From CALLMM01 sp964429855 (GTDB taxonomy: Bacteria > Armatimonadota > Chthonomonadetes > Chthonomonadales > CAJBBX01), in NCBI GenBank assembly GCA_964429855.1, contig CAYSDM010000003.1:50836-114835 (forward strand): a DNA stretch of 64,000 bases. Direction: 5' to 3'. This document shows, piece by piece, positions 24,640 to 34,099 of this stretch (the stretch's first letter is position 1; each line of letters begins with the position of its first letter). Below the pieces are notes generated by a model, which was given only the letters and a program-made list of their open reading frames with translations, was not told the DNA's origin and searched no databases. The translations under genes were made by a program, and so were the position numbers.

Positions 24640-26568
24640 CTACGGAGAGATCTGGTCGTAGATACCGGCAGGAGCGCGATAGACTTCAACCCCGTTTTTC
24701 TCGAACAACTTTTCCCAGGACGCCGAGGACTCCTTGAGTCGTCGGCGTTCATTTTCTCTCCATCCCATTCGAGTTTCGAAACTGATCGCGCTGTCCCGGT
24801 AGACCTCGCGATTGAGGATGAGATAACCGATCCTCTCACGCCGCAACGATTCTTGAAACGCTTCGCGGCTGTCAAAAACGACCTGCCTTTGAAAAACTTC
24901 GCTGCTCCAGTAGACGGTACGTTGGAGGAAGAACGTGCGATTATCGGGACCGTACAGAATTCTGGCATCCGGTGGAAGCGTTCGGTTAACCCATTCGAAC
25001 GCTTCTCGATTGTTGACATAGTAGTTGATGAAATCCGACTTCGAGCTATTCCCAAGAATAACGGGAGCGCTTTCCCGAATCTGCCGGAATCCATTCGGCA
25101 GATAGAGAACGGCGAGTAGTGCCGCTAAACCGTAACCATAGACCGGATAGCAATGCAGGAATCTGAATATCGCATATGCGCTCCCTTGTAAACGACGATC
25201 CCATTCCATCAACCACCATCCTGCAATGATAGCCGCGAAGGGAGTCGCAGGGAGAAGAAAGCGCGGGTTGTCGCTTAAAGATACCTGTATCATGGCGAAG
25301 ATTCCGGTTCCCAGCAGTATCCCGCGCGTCCATCGTCTTCCTGGTAAGAGCAATCCCGCCAGAAGCAGCGCGGACAGTTTCACTAGATGACGCAGTACAA
25401 AAGCATGTCGTTCCGCAATCGTCTCTCCGGGCAGGTCGAATGTTCGGAAATAGGCGGTGAGAACACGACCTGCTTCAGCGCTCCAGTAGCTCCCGCCAAA
25501 CAATGAGTAAACAAAAGGATAGATCGGGTTACCGGCGTAGTACCATGACCGAATATACCACGGAAGGGTGCAAACTACCGCCAGCGCAAGAAAGGTGAAA
25601 CTACTCTTCATGCGGTGGGGTATCTGAAAACCCTGTGCCGTTGCCAGAAGGAAGATCGCCGCAGCCAGAAACAGGAGCGCGAGCAGACCATTTAACTTAA
25701 TGCAGCAGGCGAATCCCGCCATGACACCCGCCAGAATGAACCATCGTCGTTTATCTTCATAATTATCAGTCTGTTTCCAACCTGCAATTGCGATTGCAGA
25801 AAGCGTGAGAAACAGGGTCAGGGGCATCTCTATGGAGGTGGTGTTGATGCTTGGAACGCCTGCGCGCAAGACCACAATTCCCGCAGCGACCAGCCCCACG
25901 CCGGATGAGGCTAACTTTTTTCCCAGCCCATACGAGGCTCCCATGGTCAACAGACTGTAGAGCGCCATGAGCGGTTTTGCGCTCTCCGCACCGTCGAATG
26001 GAAACAGCAGAAGATAATGCATCTGTACGCCCATGGGCCATTGCGTATGTAGATGCGTTGGCAGATACTCCATCCTTCCCTGTTCCAGCCAGCGTTTCGG
26101 TGCGCCGACATGATACGCCAGCCCGTCATAGTCCACCATCGGAGTCAGGCAGGAGGAGGATGCGCTGAGCAGGAAGAGTAAACCAACACAGGCGATCAGA
26201 TAAGCCCAGAGTGGAGCTTTCGATTCAACTCGCGCTTGTATCTTCGGCGGATTTCTCTCTCTCTCCCTTACCTTCTGTCTACTGATATGAAACAAGACGA
26301 CTGCATATCGGAGCGCAAGCGAAATCGCCAGAATGGTGAGAGCTGCTTTGACGCCGGAAGAGGTCAGGATACGAAACATGCTAAGGAGAAACGGAAAATA
26401 GGACAGAAGCCAGAGACCGATTCCGACGGAAAATAACGCATATTCAAGAGAATCTAACATGGGGAAGCGATATCGTTTCAGCAGCCATGCGCCAACGCCC
26501 CCGGCAAGCAGCGCCAGTCCCAACACATAGAAGAGGGAGGTGAGTGCGTCGCCGAAGGCGTGCAGCAT
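24640..26568 (-). CDS. GT-C fold membrane glycosyltransferase-like protein
   Basis: A 642-residue polytopic membrane protein with about 11-13 helices. The large first loop holds the acidic motif MVDYDGLAYHVGAPKRWLEQG, the kind of metal- and lipid-donor-binding site found in GT-C (ArnT/PMT-like) enzymes. These transfer sugars from polyprenyl phosphate. The C-terminal extracytoplasmic domain is about 130 residues. It is a clear paralogue of 27,367-29,235, which has the same PKRWLQEG segment. ATG 26568, ten bases after the GT2 stop, is preferred over upstream in-frame starts that overlap GT2. The acceptor is unknown. Confidence 0.75.
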   Translation of the reverse strand: MLHAFGDALTSLFYVLGLALLAGGVGAWLLKRYRFPMLDSLEYALFSVGIGLWLLSYFPFLLSMFRILTSSGVKAALTILAISLALRYAVVLFHISRQKVRERERNPPKIQARVESKAPLWAYLIACVGLLFLLSASSSCLTPMVDYDGLAYHVGAPKRWLEQGRMEYLPTHLHTQWPMGVQMHYLLLFPFDGAESAKPLMALYSLLTMGASYGLGKKLASSGVGLVAAGIVVLRAGVPSINTTSIEMPLTLFLTLSAIAIAGWKQTDNYEDKRRWFILAGVMAGFACCIKLNGLLALLFLAAAIFLLATAQGFQIPHRMKSSFTFLALAVVCTLPWYIRSWYYAGNPIYPFVYSLFGGSYWSAEAGRVLTAYFRTFDLPGETIAERHAFVLRHLVKLSALLLAGLLLPGRRWTRGILLGTGIFAMIQVSLSDNPRFLLPATPFAAIIAGWWLMEWDRRLQGSAYAIFRFLHCYPVYGYGLAALLAVLYLPNGFRQIRESAPVILGNSSKSDFINYYVNNREAFEWVNRTLPPDARILYGPDNRTFFLQRTVYWSSEVFQRQVVFDSREAFQESLRRERIGYLILNREVYRDSAISFETRMGWRENERRRLKESSASWEKLFEKNGVEVYRAPAGIYDQISP

Positions 26569-26578
26569 AATTGAGACT

Positions 26579-27337
26579 CTACCTCCAGAAACGATATCTG
26601 AGCAGGGTCCAGATCGCCATGACGCCATCAGTCCAGCGTATCTTTTTCCCTTCCGCAATAGATCGCGCCTGATAGTGGATCGGGACTTCCACGATCTGAA
26701 ACCCGCGACGTAGCGCTTTCGCGGTAACCTCCGGGCAGAACTCGAATCGCTGGCAGGTGAGAGGAAGGCTTCGCAAAGTCTCGGTTCGGAAAAGCTTATA
26801 GCAGGTCGCTTCGTCGGTGATCGGGGAGCCGTACAGAATATTCACCATACGCGCCAGCAGCCAGTTGATGATCCGGTTGGGCAGACGCATAGGCGGACGC
26901 TGTTTCAGAAAGCGTGTGCCGTAGACAATGCTGGACTTCCCCTCAAGAATAGGCTTGAGAAGTGACGGGTAGTCTGCCGGGTCATATTCCAGATCGGCAT
27001 CCTGAATGATGACATAGTCCCCGCGTATATGCGGGATGCCTGCGCGTATCGCCGCGCCTTTTCCCTGATTGCTCTCCTGGTAGATGACGCGAACCTGCGG
27101 ATACTGGCCCTCTATTTCGTTCTTGAGGAGATCGCGCGTGCCATCGGTGGAGGCGTCATCAACGATTAATACCTCCTTCTCAACCGGTACGGCCAGCACT
27201 CTATGCAGCGTCTCTTTGAGAGTGGCGACCTCGTTGTAAGCCGGAATGAGTACCGTCAAAATACCGTTTATCGCAGGTTTTACAGCCTCGTCAGGCTTTC
27301 TGGAATCGGGAGATGCCGATTCAGCGTTCGGGTTCAT
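26579..27337 (-). CDS. Family 2 glycosyltransferase (polyprenyl-phosphate sugar synthase-like)
   Basis: A 252-residue GT-A fold enzyme of the dolichyl-phosphate mannose synthase type. Signatures are LTVLIPAYNE, VDDASTDGT, GKGAAIRAG and the metal site IIQDADLEYDP. There is no membrane anchor. Such enzymes load a sugar onto polyprenyl phosphate, the donor used by GT-C transferases. Two GT-C-like genes flank it, so donor synthesis and transfer are probably linked. The sugar is not predictable. Confidence 0.88.
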   Translation of the reverse strand: MNPNAESASPDSRKPDEAVKPAINGILTVLIPAYNEVATLKETLHRVLAVPVEKEVLIVDDASTDGTRDLLKNEIEGQYPQVRVIYQESNQGKGAAIRAGIPHIRGDYVIIQDADLEYDPADYPSLLKPILEGKSSIVYGTRFLKQRPPMRLPNRIINWLLARMVNILYGSPITDEATCYKLFRTETLRSLPLTCQRFEFCPEVTAKALRRGFQIVEVPIHYQARSIAEGKKIRWTDGVMAIWTLLRYRFWR

Positions 27338-27366
27338 GTGATTTTGGATCGGCTCTCTTAAATCGC

Positions 27367-29235
27367 TTATGGAGCGGAGAGATCGGAGAGCGCATAGAGT
27401 CTATCATCCTGCACCTGAATAACTAACTGCCCGCGCTTTTCCGCCAGCAGTCGGACATACAGTATTCGATTGGGTAGTTGTACGCCGGGTAAAACGGTTG
27501 GAAAGTACATCGGAGTTAGCACCAGATGGGTAATGCGCTCGCGACGTAAATCCTCAAGAAATGCATCCCAGCTATCCGTTCTGAAGAAGCTGTCCGTCAT
27601 ATAGTAACAGGGAGAGTCGCAGTAGAAATAAGGCACAATCCCGGCTGCCAGAACGCGAGAACCTGCCGGAATCTTCCCCCGCGTTTCAAACCACATACGC
27701 GCAACAGGGATTTTAGACATCACATACTCTTCTCGCGAAGTCTTCCCGGTAATAACCGAGAGGGATGGAGCGATCTGGCCCCTGTGACCAAAGACAAACA
27801 GAACGGAGAAGAGCGCAATACCCCCGACTGCCGCCCAGGGGATAAACGAATATCGCTTCAAATATGGCAAAAGGGCATAGACCGTCAGAACCCAGAATAT
27901 AGCTATGATCGGCGTAAAGAACCGCAAATAGAGTCCGGTATTCCAGAGCGTGATCAACACCAGCGCGCCAGTGATCCCTACTATTGTCCGCGGTTCGCGC
28001 TCTTTAATACGCCAGATCAGCAGTCCGGTGATTATCGCAGACAATCCCATCGCGATCCATCGAATGAGCTTACGCTCCTCCAGCGTAAGCGCGGAAAGCC
28101 TGCCGGTTCCCCAGTTATAGTATTTGAAGAAGTCGCTGAACTCCTGCGCGGCAACCTGCCCCCAGTCCCTCGTCGGGAAGATGCCGGAGAGCAGCGGATA
28201 TACCGGGTTTCCCGTTTGCAGCCAGGCGCGTATCAGCCAGGGAGTCACCGGAAGAAGCGCAAGCGCAAGAAACAGCGCTCCACCTCCGACCGCCTCTCCC
28301 CAACTTCTCTTTTCATGACGTAACTGCGAGACGGCAGCCACTGAAAAGATCAGTCCGACAAATGAACCGGTCAGTTTGAAAGAGGCGGCAAATCCGGCGC
28401 AGAGCGCGCAGCAGATCATCCAGCTTCGGGAATGGGTACGGCACCAGATCAGCCATGATAGAAACGCCGCGCAAACCTGAAGCGTTATCCCTAAATCAAC
28501 ATACGACGTTGTAAACTGTTCCAGCGTCCCAAGTGTCCCCGCAATTCCCAGCATAAAGAGAGAAGCAGCCAGGAATCCGACACTTTCGTCCTGTAAACGT
28601 CTTCCCAGAGCAATTATAGTCAGGAAACAGAGGAGTCCCGCGCCAAAGTGAAACAGTTTTGCCGCCGTATCGCTCCAGACCGCCAGTCCGAGCAGATAGA
28701 GCATCTGGAAGCCCATCGGGGAGTTGGTATAGGTGAAGGTTGGAAGGTAGGTAATCCTTCCTTCCTGAAGCCAACGTTTGGGGGCGGTTAGATGATAGCC
28801 GATTCCGTCTGCGTCGGTTGGCGGGCAGAGCGCGATGATAAACGCAATAAGCAGAGGAAAAAGAAGCGCGAAGAACCCGGCTTGAATCCAGCCTGGTGTA
28901 GGAGACTTCAGTCTTCGTAATAGTCCGCGACAAAATCCGACAGCGACTCGGAACATATCATAGCCGAAAAGTGTCAGCAGAGCGATCAGGCTGATCCAGA
29001 CCGATTTCGGTGAGAGCAAGCCCGCCATCCCCAGCGCGTAGCCGACATACTGCAGGAGTCCCAGACCAATAGCGACAGACAGAACGCCTTTTTCCAGCGC
29101 AGGTGTGTCCGACAGAGGCGCTTTCAGAATCTTCAGAGCGCGACAGCCAATCGCGCACGCAAGCCAGAACATCACCAGAATAAAGGGAGGATCAAACAGC
29201 AGAGGAATCGAACTGACGGGAACATGATAAGCCAC
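27367..29235 (-). CDS. GT-C fold membrane glycosyltransferase-like protein
   Basis: A 622-residue polytopic protein with about 12 helices and a soluble C-terminal domain. Its first extracytoplasmic loop has PPTDADGIGYHLTAPKRWLQEG, which aligns with the paralogue at 24,640-26,568. The acidic DADG pair fits a GT-C active site. The GTG 29235 start has AAGGAG 11 bases upstream. It is transcribed ahead of the GT2 gene in one unit. It may glycosylate a cell-surface polymer or protein; substrates are unknown. Confidence 0.75.
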   Translation of the reverse strand: MAYHVPVSSIPLLFDPPFILVMFWLACAIGCRALKILKAPLSDTPALEKGVLSVAIGLGLLQYVGYALGMAGLLSPKSVWISLIALLTLFGYDMFRVAVGFCRGLLRRLKSPTPGWIQAGFFALLFPLLIAFIIALCPPTDADGIGYHLTAPKRWLQEGRITYLPTFTYTNSPMGFQMLYLLGLAVWSDTAAKLFHFGAGLLCFLTIIALGRRLQDESVGFLAASLFMLGIAGTLGTLEQFTTSYVDLGITLQVCAAFLSWLIWCRTHSRSWMICCALCAGFAASFKLTGSFVGLIFSVAAVSQLRHEKRSWGEAVGGGALFLALALLPVTPWLIRAWLQTGNPVYPLLSGIFPTRDWGQVAAQEFSDFFKYYNWGTGRLSALTLEERKLIRWIAMGLSAIITGLLIWRIKEREPRTIVGITGALVLITLWNTGLYLRFFTPIIAIFWVLTVYALLPYLKRYSFIPWAAVGGIALFSVLFVFGHRGQIAPSLSVITGKTSREEYVMSKIPVARMWFETRGKIPAGSRVLAAGIVPYFYCDSPCYYMTDSFFRTDSWDAFLEDLRRERITHLVLTPMYFPTVLPGVQLPNRILYVRLLAEKRGQLVIQVQDDRLYALSDLSAP

Positions 29236-29304
29236 CGGTCTATCTACTCCTTATGGAAAGGGAGAAATGCTATTTACCGCAGATGATATTCTTGCCGGTA
29301 GGCT

Positions 29305-29958
29305 TCAGGAAGAACCATTGCTATCCGTTGCGGAACGAAGCGCCTCTTCCAGTGCGCGTTGTTGAAATGTGAGCGTAAGATCTCCGCGTGTGCGCTCCAG
29401 AACAGCGCGGAAGGCATCCGTTGTACGGCGCAGATTACCGGTGATCGCGTCCGGGAAATCGAAGGTAATAAGCTCGTAGTAGATATCATCCATGACTTCC
29501 AGAACCCGGTCTGCTCCGGCGATCTCTCCGGCACGCAGACGATCCAGTACATAACGACGACATTCGCTTCCCGCTTCCGCCATACCGTTCAGATAGGCTG
29601 CCGCCTCCACTCCCAGACGCTCCGGAGAGGGAAGCGGTTCATCGCGAACAATGGCGTAGACCGCCTCTGCCTCGACATACTCCTTCTGGGCGTCGTGCAC
29701 ATATCCCGCGAAAAGTAGTTCGGGATGAGGTATCAGAATGGTTTTGATATTTTCGGTGTTGCGCCGCGCTTCCTGCAACAGCCGTGAAGACTCCTCAAAC
29801 TGCTGCCTGTGTACTGCGCGTATTGCCAGCGCAGAGGTTCGGATCACCTCACGACACTGACGCAGCACCTGTTCTCTGGCGGAGTTGCGCGATTCAAGAA
29901 CGATCCGTAAGCGGCTTGCAATGCTCTCCAGCGTCTCTATGCGATTCTCTGGCTTCAC
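29305..29958 (-). CDS. Translin-family protein
   Basis: An all-helical protein of about 217 residues with the translin pattern: EQVLRQCREVIRTSALAIRAVHR, LLQEARRNTE, FAGYVHDAQKEYVEAEAVYAIV, PSPERLGVEAAAYLNG and a final LERTRGDLTLTFQQRALEEAL. Translins form octameric shells that bind single-stranded RNA or DNA, and some partners are nucleases. I chose GTG 29958, which overlaps the radC stop by four bases with AGGA five bases before it. GTG 29988 would add ten residues inside radC. Coupling to a DNA-repair-named gene is notable, but RadC's own role is unsettled. Confidence 0.82.
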   Translation of the reverse strand: MKPENRIETLESIASRLRIVLESRNSAREQVLRQCREVIRTSALAIRAVHRQQFEESSRLLQEARRNTENIKTILIPHPELLFAGYVHDAQKEYVEAEAVYAIVRDEPLPSPERLGVEAAAYLNGMAEAGSECRRYVLDRLRAGEIAGADRVLEVMDDIYYELITFDFPDAITGNLRRTTDAFRAVLERTRGDLTLTFQQRALEEALRSATDSNGSS

Positions 29959-30662
29959 ATCATTCCTATCTGCTTCAGACTGACCCACTTTCCATCTCCA
30001 AGGATGAGATGATCCAACACATCCACACCGAGTATCTCCCCTGCCTTCACCAGTCGGAGCGTAATCTGTTGATCCTCCTGACTGGGTGTGGGATCGCCGC
30101 TCGGATGATTATGCGCCAGAATGATACTGGCGGCGCTGGCGGCAATGGCGTCCTTGAACACTTCTCGCGGATGCACAATGCTGCTATCCAGACTGCCGAC
30201 AGAGACCGAATTCACGCTCATCACGCGGTTTTTGGTATCCAGCAGAAGTGACTTTACATGCTCCTTCTTTTCGCCGGAAAGTTCCGGCATCAGAAGGTCA
30301 GCGACATCTTCCGGGGAGTGAATGATCGGTTTAGGTTCTGATACTCGCGCCGCCAGCCGGCGACCGAGTTCCACACAGGCGGCAATCTGCATCGCCTTTG
30401 TCGGTCCCACACCTTTCACGCGAGCAAGCTCTTTGAGGGAAGCCTTTGCCACCCCGCGTAGACCGTGAAACCTCTGCAGGAGATGCTCCGCCATCTCCTG
30501 TGCAGAGCGGTCTTCCGTTCCGGTCCGCAACGCAATGGCAAGCAGTTCCGTAGACGAGAGCGCCTGCGCACCGTATCGTATCAGTCTCTCGCGCGGTCTC
30601 TCATCAATGGAAGGAACCGCTTCCTCAATCAGATAGTGCTGGCTTGCTGTTGTCTCCCCCAT
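29955..30662 (-). CDS. radC: RadC / JAB-MPN domain protein
   Basis: A 235-residue RadC protein with an N-terminal helix-hairpin-helix part (RVKGVGPTKAMQI, about 84-96) and a C-terminal JAB domain. The zinc motif is HNHPSGDPTPSQED, giving His-x-His-x7-Ser-x2-Asp. It was long called a DNA repair protein; experimental support is poor. The first residues (DERPRERLIRYG) match the family start. It precedes the translin gene with a four-base overlap and follows pdp by 54 bases. Confidence 0.92.
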   Translation of the reverse strand: MGETTASQHYLIEEAVPSIDERPRERLIRYGAQALSSTELLAIALRTGTEDRSAQEMAEHLLQRFHGLRGVAKASLKELARVKGVGPTKAMQIAACVELGRRLAARVSEPKPIIHSPEDVADLLMPELSGEKKEHVKSLLLDTKNRVMSVNSVSVGSLDSSIVHPREVFKDAIAASAASIILAHNHPSGDPTPSQEDQQITLRLVKAGEILGVDVLDHLILGDGKWVSLKQIGMM

Positions 30663-30716
30663 AGCTGTCTGTCACTATAACATATCTCATCTCAACCGTC
30701 AACGCAGGCTTCGCGA

Positions 30717-32030
30717 CTATAGCCCTATCATCTCGTAGATAATCGGTTTTGATCTCGGAGTCTCCGAAGAGATGACAAACGCCGCGCGGAGTTGCTCTGC
30801 AAGAATATTTTCGTTCTCCTCCGAGCGAAGATGCAGATCGGCAAGGACATCGCCTCTGGCAACCGGATCGCCCGTCTTCTTTCTCAGAACCGCGCCTGTC
30901 GCTGGATCAATCGGGTCTCCTTTCCTGACGCGACCGGCTCCCACCTGCATACAGAGCATGCCTATCGCTCTCGCGTCTATCGCCTCAATATATCCATCCT
31001 CCTGCGCTCTGATACGCCGTACTGTCGGGGCTTGCGGAAGTATGGACGGGTTATGGATAATATCGGGATTACCTCCCTGCGCGGCTATAATCTGCGATAA
31101 CTTTTCAGCAGCCGAACCATTCAACAACAGATTTTCAGCCTGCGTAAAGCCGTCCAATTCATCCGAAGCGATTCCCGCCATGATCAGGGCGCGACCCGCA
31201 AGCAGGAGGCAAAGCTCCCTGAAACGATTATCCACCATACCTCGGCCTGTCAATACCGCGCACGCCTCCATCACCTCCAGCGCATTCCCGACCGAATAGC
31301 CCAGAGGCTCATCCATTGCAGAGAGGGCGGCAATTGTCTGTATGCCCGCCCCTTTCCCGATCTCGACCAGCGTATGCGCCAGTTCTCTGCCGCGTGCAAT
31401 ATCCGGCATAAACGCGCCCTGTCCCACCTTAACATCGAGCAGTATGCCGTTTGCACCTATTGCCAGCTTTTTTGACATGATGCTGGCAGCGATCAGTGGA
31501 ATGCTCTCCACTGTCGCGGTCACATCCCGCAAACCATACAGTATCTTATCCGCAGGCACCAGTTTCGGCGACTGCCCGACCAGCGCCGCTCCGATTTCGG
31601 CGGTCTGTTTTTTCGCCTGTTCAATATCAAGATTGGTTTGAAAACCGGGGATAGACTCCAGTTTATCTACGGTTCCTCCGGTATGCCCCAGTCCACGACC
31701 TGACATCTTTAAAATGGGGATTCCGGCGGAAGCAAGAAGCGGTACCAGTACCAGAGTTGTTTTATCTCCCACGCCTCCCGTGCTGTGCTTATCCAGTTTG
31801 TAACCGGAGATATCCTGCAGATCCATCTTCTCGCCTGAATCGCGCATTGCGAGAGTCAGTGCGATAGTCTCCGCAGAGGTTAGTCCTTTCAAATAGGCAG
31901 CCATCAGCCAGGCTGTCGTCTGATAGTCCGGCATCTGTCCGGACACAATGGAGCGGATCAGAAAACCGATCTCCTCTGATGAATGCTCTCTTCCGTCTCT
32001 CTTTTTCGCGATGAGATCGTAGTTATTCAT
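30717..32030 (-). CDS. pdp: Pyrimidine-nucleoside / thymidine phosphorylase
   Basis: Splits thymidine, uridine or deoxyuridine with phosphate into base and (deoxy)ribose 1-phosphate. The 437-residue protein has the family signature KMSGRGLGHTGGTVDKLE and the phosphate-site segment KHSTGGVGDKT. It is fused with nothing and has the normal three-domain length. ATG 32030 lies eight bases inside the deoB 3' end; the frame is open further upstream but only as a shadow of deoB. The product feeds directly to phosphopentomutase encoded just upstream, giving a nucleoside salvage pair. Confidence 0.94.
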   Translation of the reverse strand: MNNYDLIAKKRDGREHSSEEIGFLIRSIVSGQMPDYQTTAWLMAAYLKGLTSAETIALTLAMRDSGEKMDLQDISGYKLDKHSTGGVGDKTTLVLVPLLASAGIPILKMSGRGLGHTGGTVDKLESIPGFQTNLDIEQAKKQTAEIGAALVGQSPKLVPADKILYGLRDVTATVESIPLIAASIMSKKLAIGANGILLDVKVGQGAFMPDIARGRELAHTLVEIGKGAGIQTIAALSAMDEPLGYSVGNALEVMEACAVLTGRGMVDNRFRELCLLLAGRALIMAGIASDELDGFTQAENLLLNGSAAEKLSQIIAAQGGNPDIIHNPSILPQAPTVRRIRAQEDGYIEAIDARAIGMLCMQVGAGRVRKGDPIDPATGAVLRKKTGDPVARGDVLADLHLRSEENENILAEQLRAAFVISSETPRSKPIIYEMIGL

Positions 32031-33204
32031 GGCTGCCCAGCACGGCAGAGAGGAAACTCTCGCCATTTTCCCCCGGTGTAAGACCGAATACCTCGCGGAT
32101 GGTTGCGGAGATATCGCTGAAACTGGCGCGTTCCCCCAGACTTCTCCCTTCTCTAGTAAGCGGGCTGTATGCCAGCAGAAAGGCATACTCCCGGTTATGG
32201 TCCGTGGAGGGAGTAGTCGGATCGTTACCGTGATCGTTGGTGAGAATGAGCAAATCGGAGTCTTGAAGCCATTCCATGATCTGCGGGAGCGCAGCATCGA
32301 ATGTCTGCAGCGCATCGGCGAACCCCTTCGGTTCATTTCGGTGCCCGAAGAGCATATCGAAATCTTCCAGGTTGGCAAAGATCAGGGAGCTCTGGTTGGA
32401 CTGCGCGGCATGAATCAGCGCGGCGATATGATCTGCATTGTTGGAGGTCTCGTCCCAGGTTGTGATGCCGCGTCCATTGAAAAACTCCCGTATCTTCCCG
32501 ATGGAGTGCACCGAATGTCCTGCCGTCTGGAGAGAGTCCAGCGTTGTAGGGGGAGGATCGAGCGGAAAGTCTCGCCGTCTTTCCGTCCGCCGATAGGCTC
32601 CCGCATGTCCCTCAAAAGGTCTGGCGATCACCCTGCCAACCCCATGACGCCCTGTCAACATCTTTCGAGCGATTCTGCACATCTCATAGAGACGATCAAC
32701 CGGGATAATTCCCTCATGTGCGGCGATCTGAAACACACTGTCCGCAGAAGTATAGATGATTGGATACCCCGTCATCTCATGCTCCAGCCCCAGTGTATAG
32801 ATGATCTCGGTTCCGGAGGCAGGAATATTACCCAGCGTCTTTGTTTTGATCGCAACCTCGAAGTCATGGATGATTTCCGGGGGAAATCCTTTCGGGTAAA
32901 GCGGAAACGGATACTCCATCACCGCTCCCATCATCTCCCAGTGTCCGGTAACCGAATCCTTTCCCGGAGACCTCTCCCGCATCTTTCCATAACAGGCTTG
33001 CGGTGCATCGGAGGGAGGTACGCCTTCAATCTCGACAATGTTCCCTATTCCGAGACGTTGCAGCGTCGGCAGGTGCAGTCCTCCCACCGCCTTCGCCGTA
33101 TGTGAGAGCGTATTGCTGCCTACATCTCCATACTCCGCCGCATCCGGCAGTTCGCCCACCCCTACCCCGTCGAGTACGACCAGAAAAACTCGCTTGATAC
33201 CCAT
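32023..33204 (-). CDS. deoB: Phosphopentomutase
   Basis: Interconverts (deoxy)ribose 1- and 5-phosphate. It is a 393-residue alkaline-phosphatase-superfamily enzyme with metal sites DGVGVGELPDA near the start and ILTNDHGNDPTTPSTDH near the end. The phospho-acceptor Thr lies in the segment GKDSVTGHWEM. ATG 33204 is preferred over GTG 33213 because AGGTGA lies five bases before it. It is coupled to xerD upstream and pdp downstream. Confidence 0.95.
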   Translation of the reverse strand: MGIKRVFLVVLDGVGVGELPDAAEYGDVGSNTLSHTAKAVGGLHLPTLQRLGIGNIVEIEGVPPSDAPQACYGKMRERSPGKDSVTGHWEMMGAVMEYPFPLYPKGFPPEIIHDFEVAIKTKTLGNIPASGTEIIYTLGLEHEMTGYPIIYTSADSVFQIAAHEGIIPVDRLYEMCRIARKMLTGRHGVGRVIARPFEGHAGAYRRTERRRDFPLDPPPTTLDSLQTAGHSVHSIGKIREFFNGRGITTWDETSNNADHIAALIHAAQSNQSSLIFANLEDFDMLFGHRNEPKGFADALQTFDAALPQIMEWLQDSDLLILTNDHGNDPTTPSTDHNREYAFLLAYSPLTREGRSLGERASFSDISATIREVFGLTPGENGESFLSAVLGSHE

Positions 33205-33214
33205 GCGAATCACC

Positions 33215-34099
33215 TCATGCCCGAGGATGTGTAGCGCGATAGATTTGTTTCAAACGCGAAGTGTCCACATGCGTGTATATCTGTGTGGTGGAGAGACGCG
33301 CATGACCCAGCATCTCCTGAATCACCCGTAGATCTGCGCCTCCGCTCAGAAGATGCGTGGCAAAAGAGTGCCGCAGGGTGTGCGGCGTCACCCGCTGTGA
33401 GATTCCGGCGCGTCTGGCATACATCCTTACCAATCGCCAGACCGTTTGACGGGTCAGAACTCCATATGATCTCCCGGAGAAGAGGTGAGCGGAACGATCC
33501 AGATGATCACCGCGACGGCTGCGCTCTGCAAGATACGCGGCGATCCACCTGCAGGCGGATGCCCCCAGTGGAACCAGACGCTCCTTATCTCCTTTGCCCA
33601 GGCAGCGCAGCAGTCTCTTCTCCAGATCAATATCTCCGACCCTCAGAGATACCAGTTCTGATACTCGCAAGCCGCACGCATAGAGCAGTTCAAGAAGGAC
33701 TCGGTCACGAGTATCCTGTCTGCCTGGCGTCAACAGAAGCCGCTTCACGCGAGGAATGGAGAGCGGTTCGGGAAGACGCCGCGGCGTCTTGCGGCTCTCA
33801 AGAAGCTCCGTGAAATCGTTCGTGATGATCTCTTCCGAGCAGAGAAACCGGGCATACATCTTCAGCGCAGAGAGCTTCCGCGCAATGCTGGCATCGGAGA
33901 GTCTGCTCTCTTTCAGGTTCCTGATAAACCGGGAAACGATCTCTCCTGTTACCTGATTCAGTCGAACAGCGTTCCTTTCAAGATACTCTGTAAACTGATT
34001 CAGATCACGGCGATATGCCTGCACGGTGTTGAGGCTGAGTCCTCGCTCCGTAATCAGATGGTTCGTGAAGCGATGGAGCGGTTCCTGCGGGTTATTCAT
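33215..34099 (-). CDS. xerD: Tyrosine recombinase XerC/XerD
   Basis: A 294-residue site-specific recombinase that resolves chromosome dimers at dif. All catalytic residues are visible: Arg145 (GLRVSEL), Lys169, His240 and Arg243 (HTLRHS), His266 (LGHARL) and Tyr275 (IYTHV). The N-terminal SAM-like core-binding domain spans about 5-95. The length and lack of flanking attachment sites point to a housekeeping Xer rather than a phage integrase. XerC and XerD cannot be told apart here. It starts in a four-base overlap with the GT-C gene. Confidence 0.92.
   Translation of the reverse strand: MNNPQEPLHRFTNHLITERGLSLNTVQAYRRDLNQFTEYLERNAVRLNQVTGEIVSRFIRNLKESRLSDASIARKLSALKMYARFLCSEEIITNDFTELLESRKTPRRLPEPLSIPRVKRLLLTPGRQDTRDRVLLELLYACGLRVSELVSLRVGDIDLEKRLLRCLGKGDKERLVPLGASACRWIAAYLAERSRRGDHLDRSAHLFSGRSYGVLTRQTVWRLVRMYARRAGISQRVTPHTLRHSFATHLLSGGADLRVIQEMLGHARLSTTQIYTHVDTSRLKQIYRATHPRA

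Noticed and set aside
24630..24645. CCGTA/TACGG symmetry at the touching stops of the 23,848 and 24,640 genes
   Set aside because: The arms are only five bases long with no T-run on either side; not a terminator.
32029..33105. Plus-strand open frame of 358 codons opposite deoB
   Set aside because: Shadow of the well-supported deoB gene, with no family similarity.
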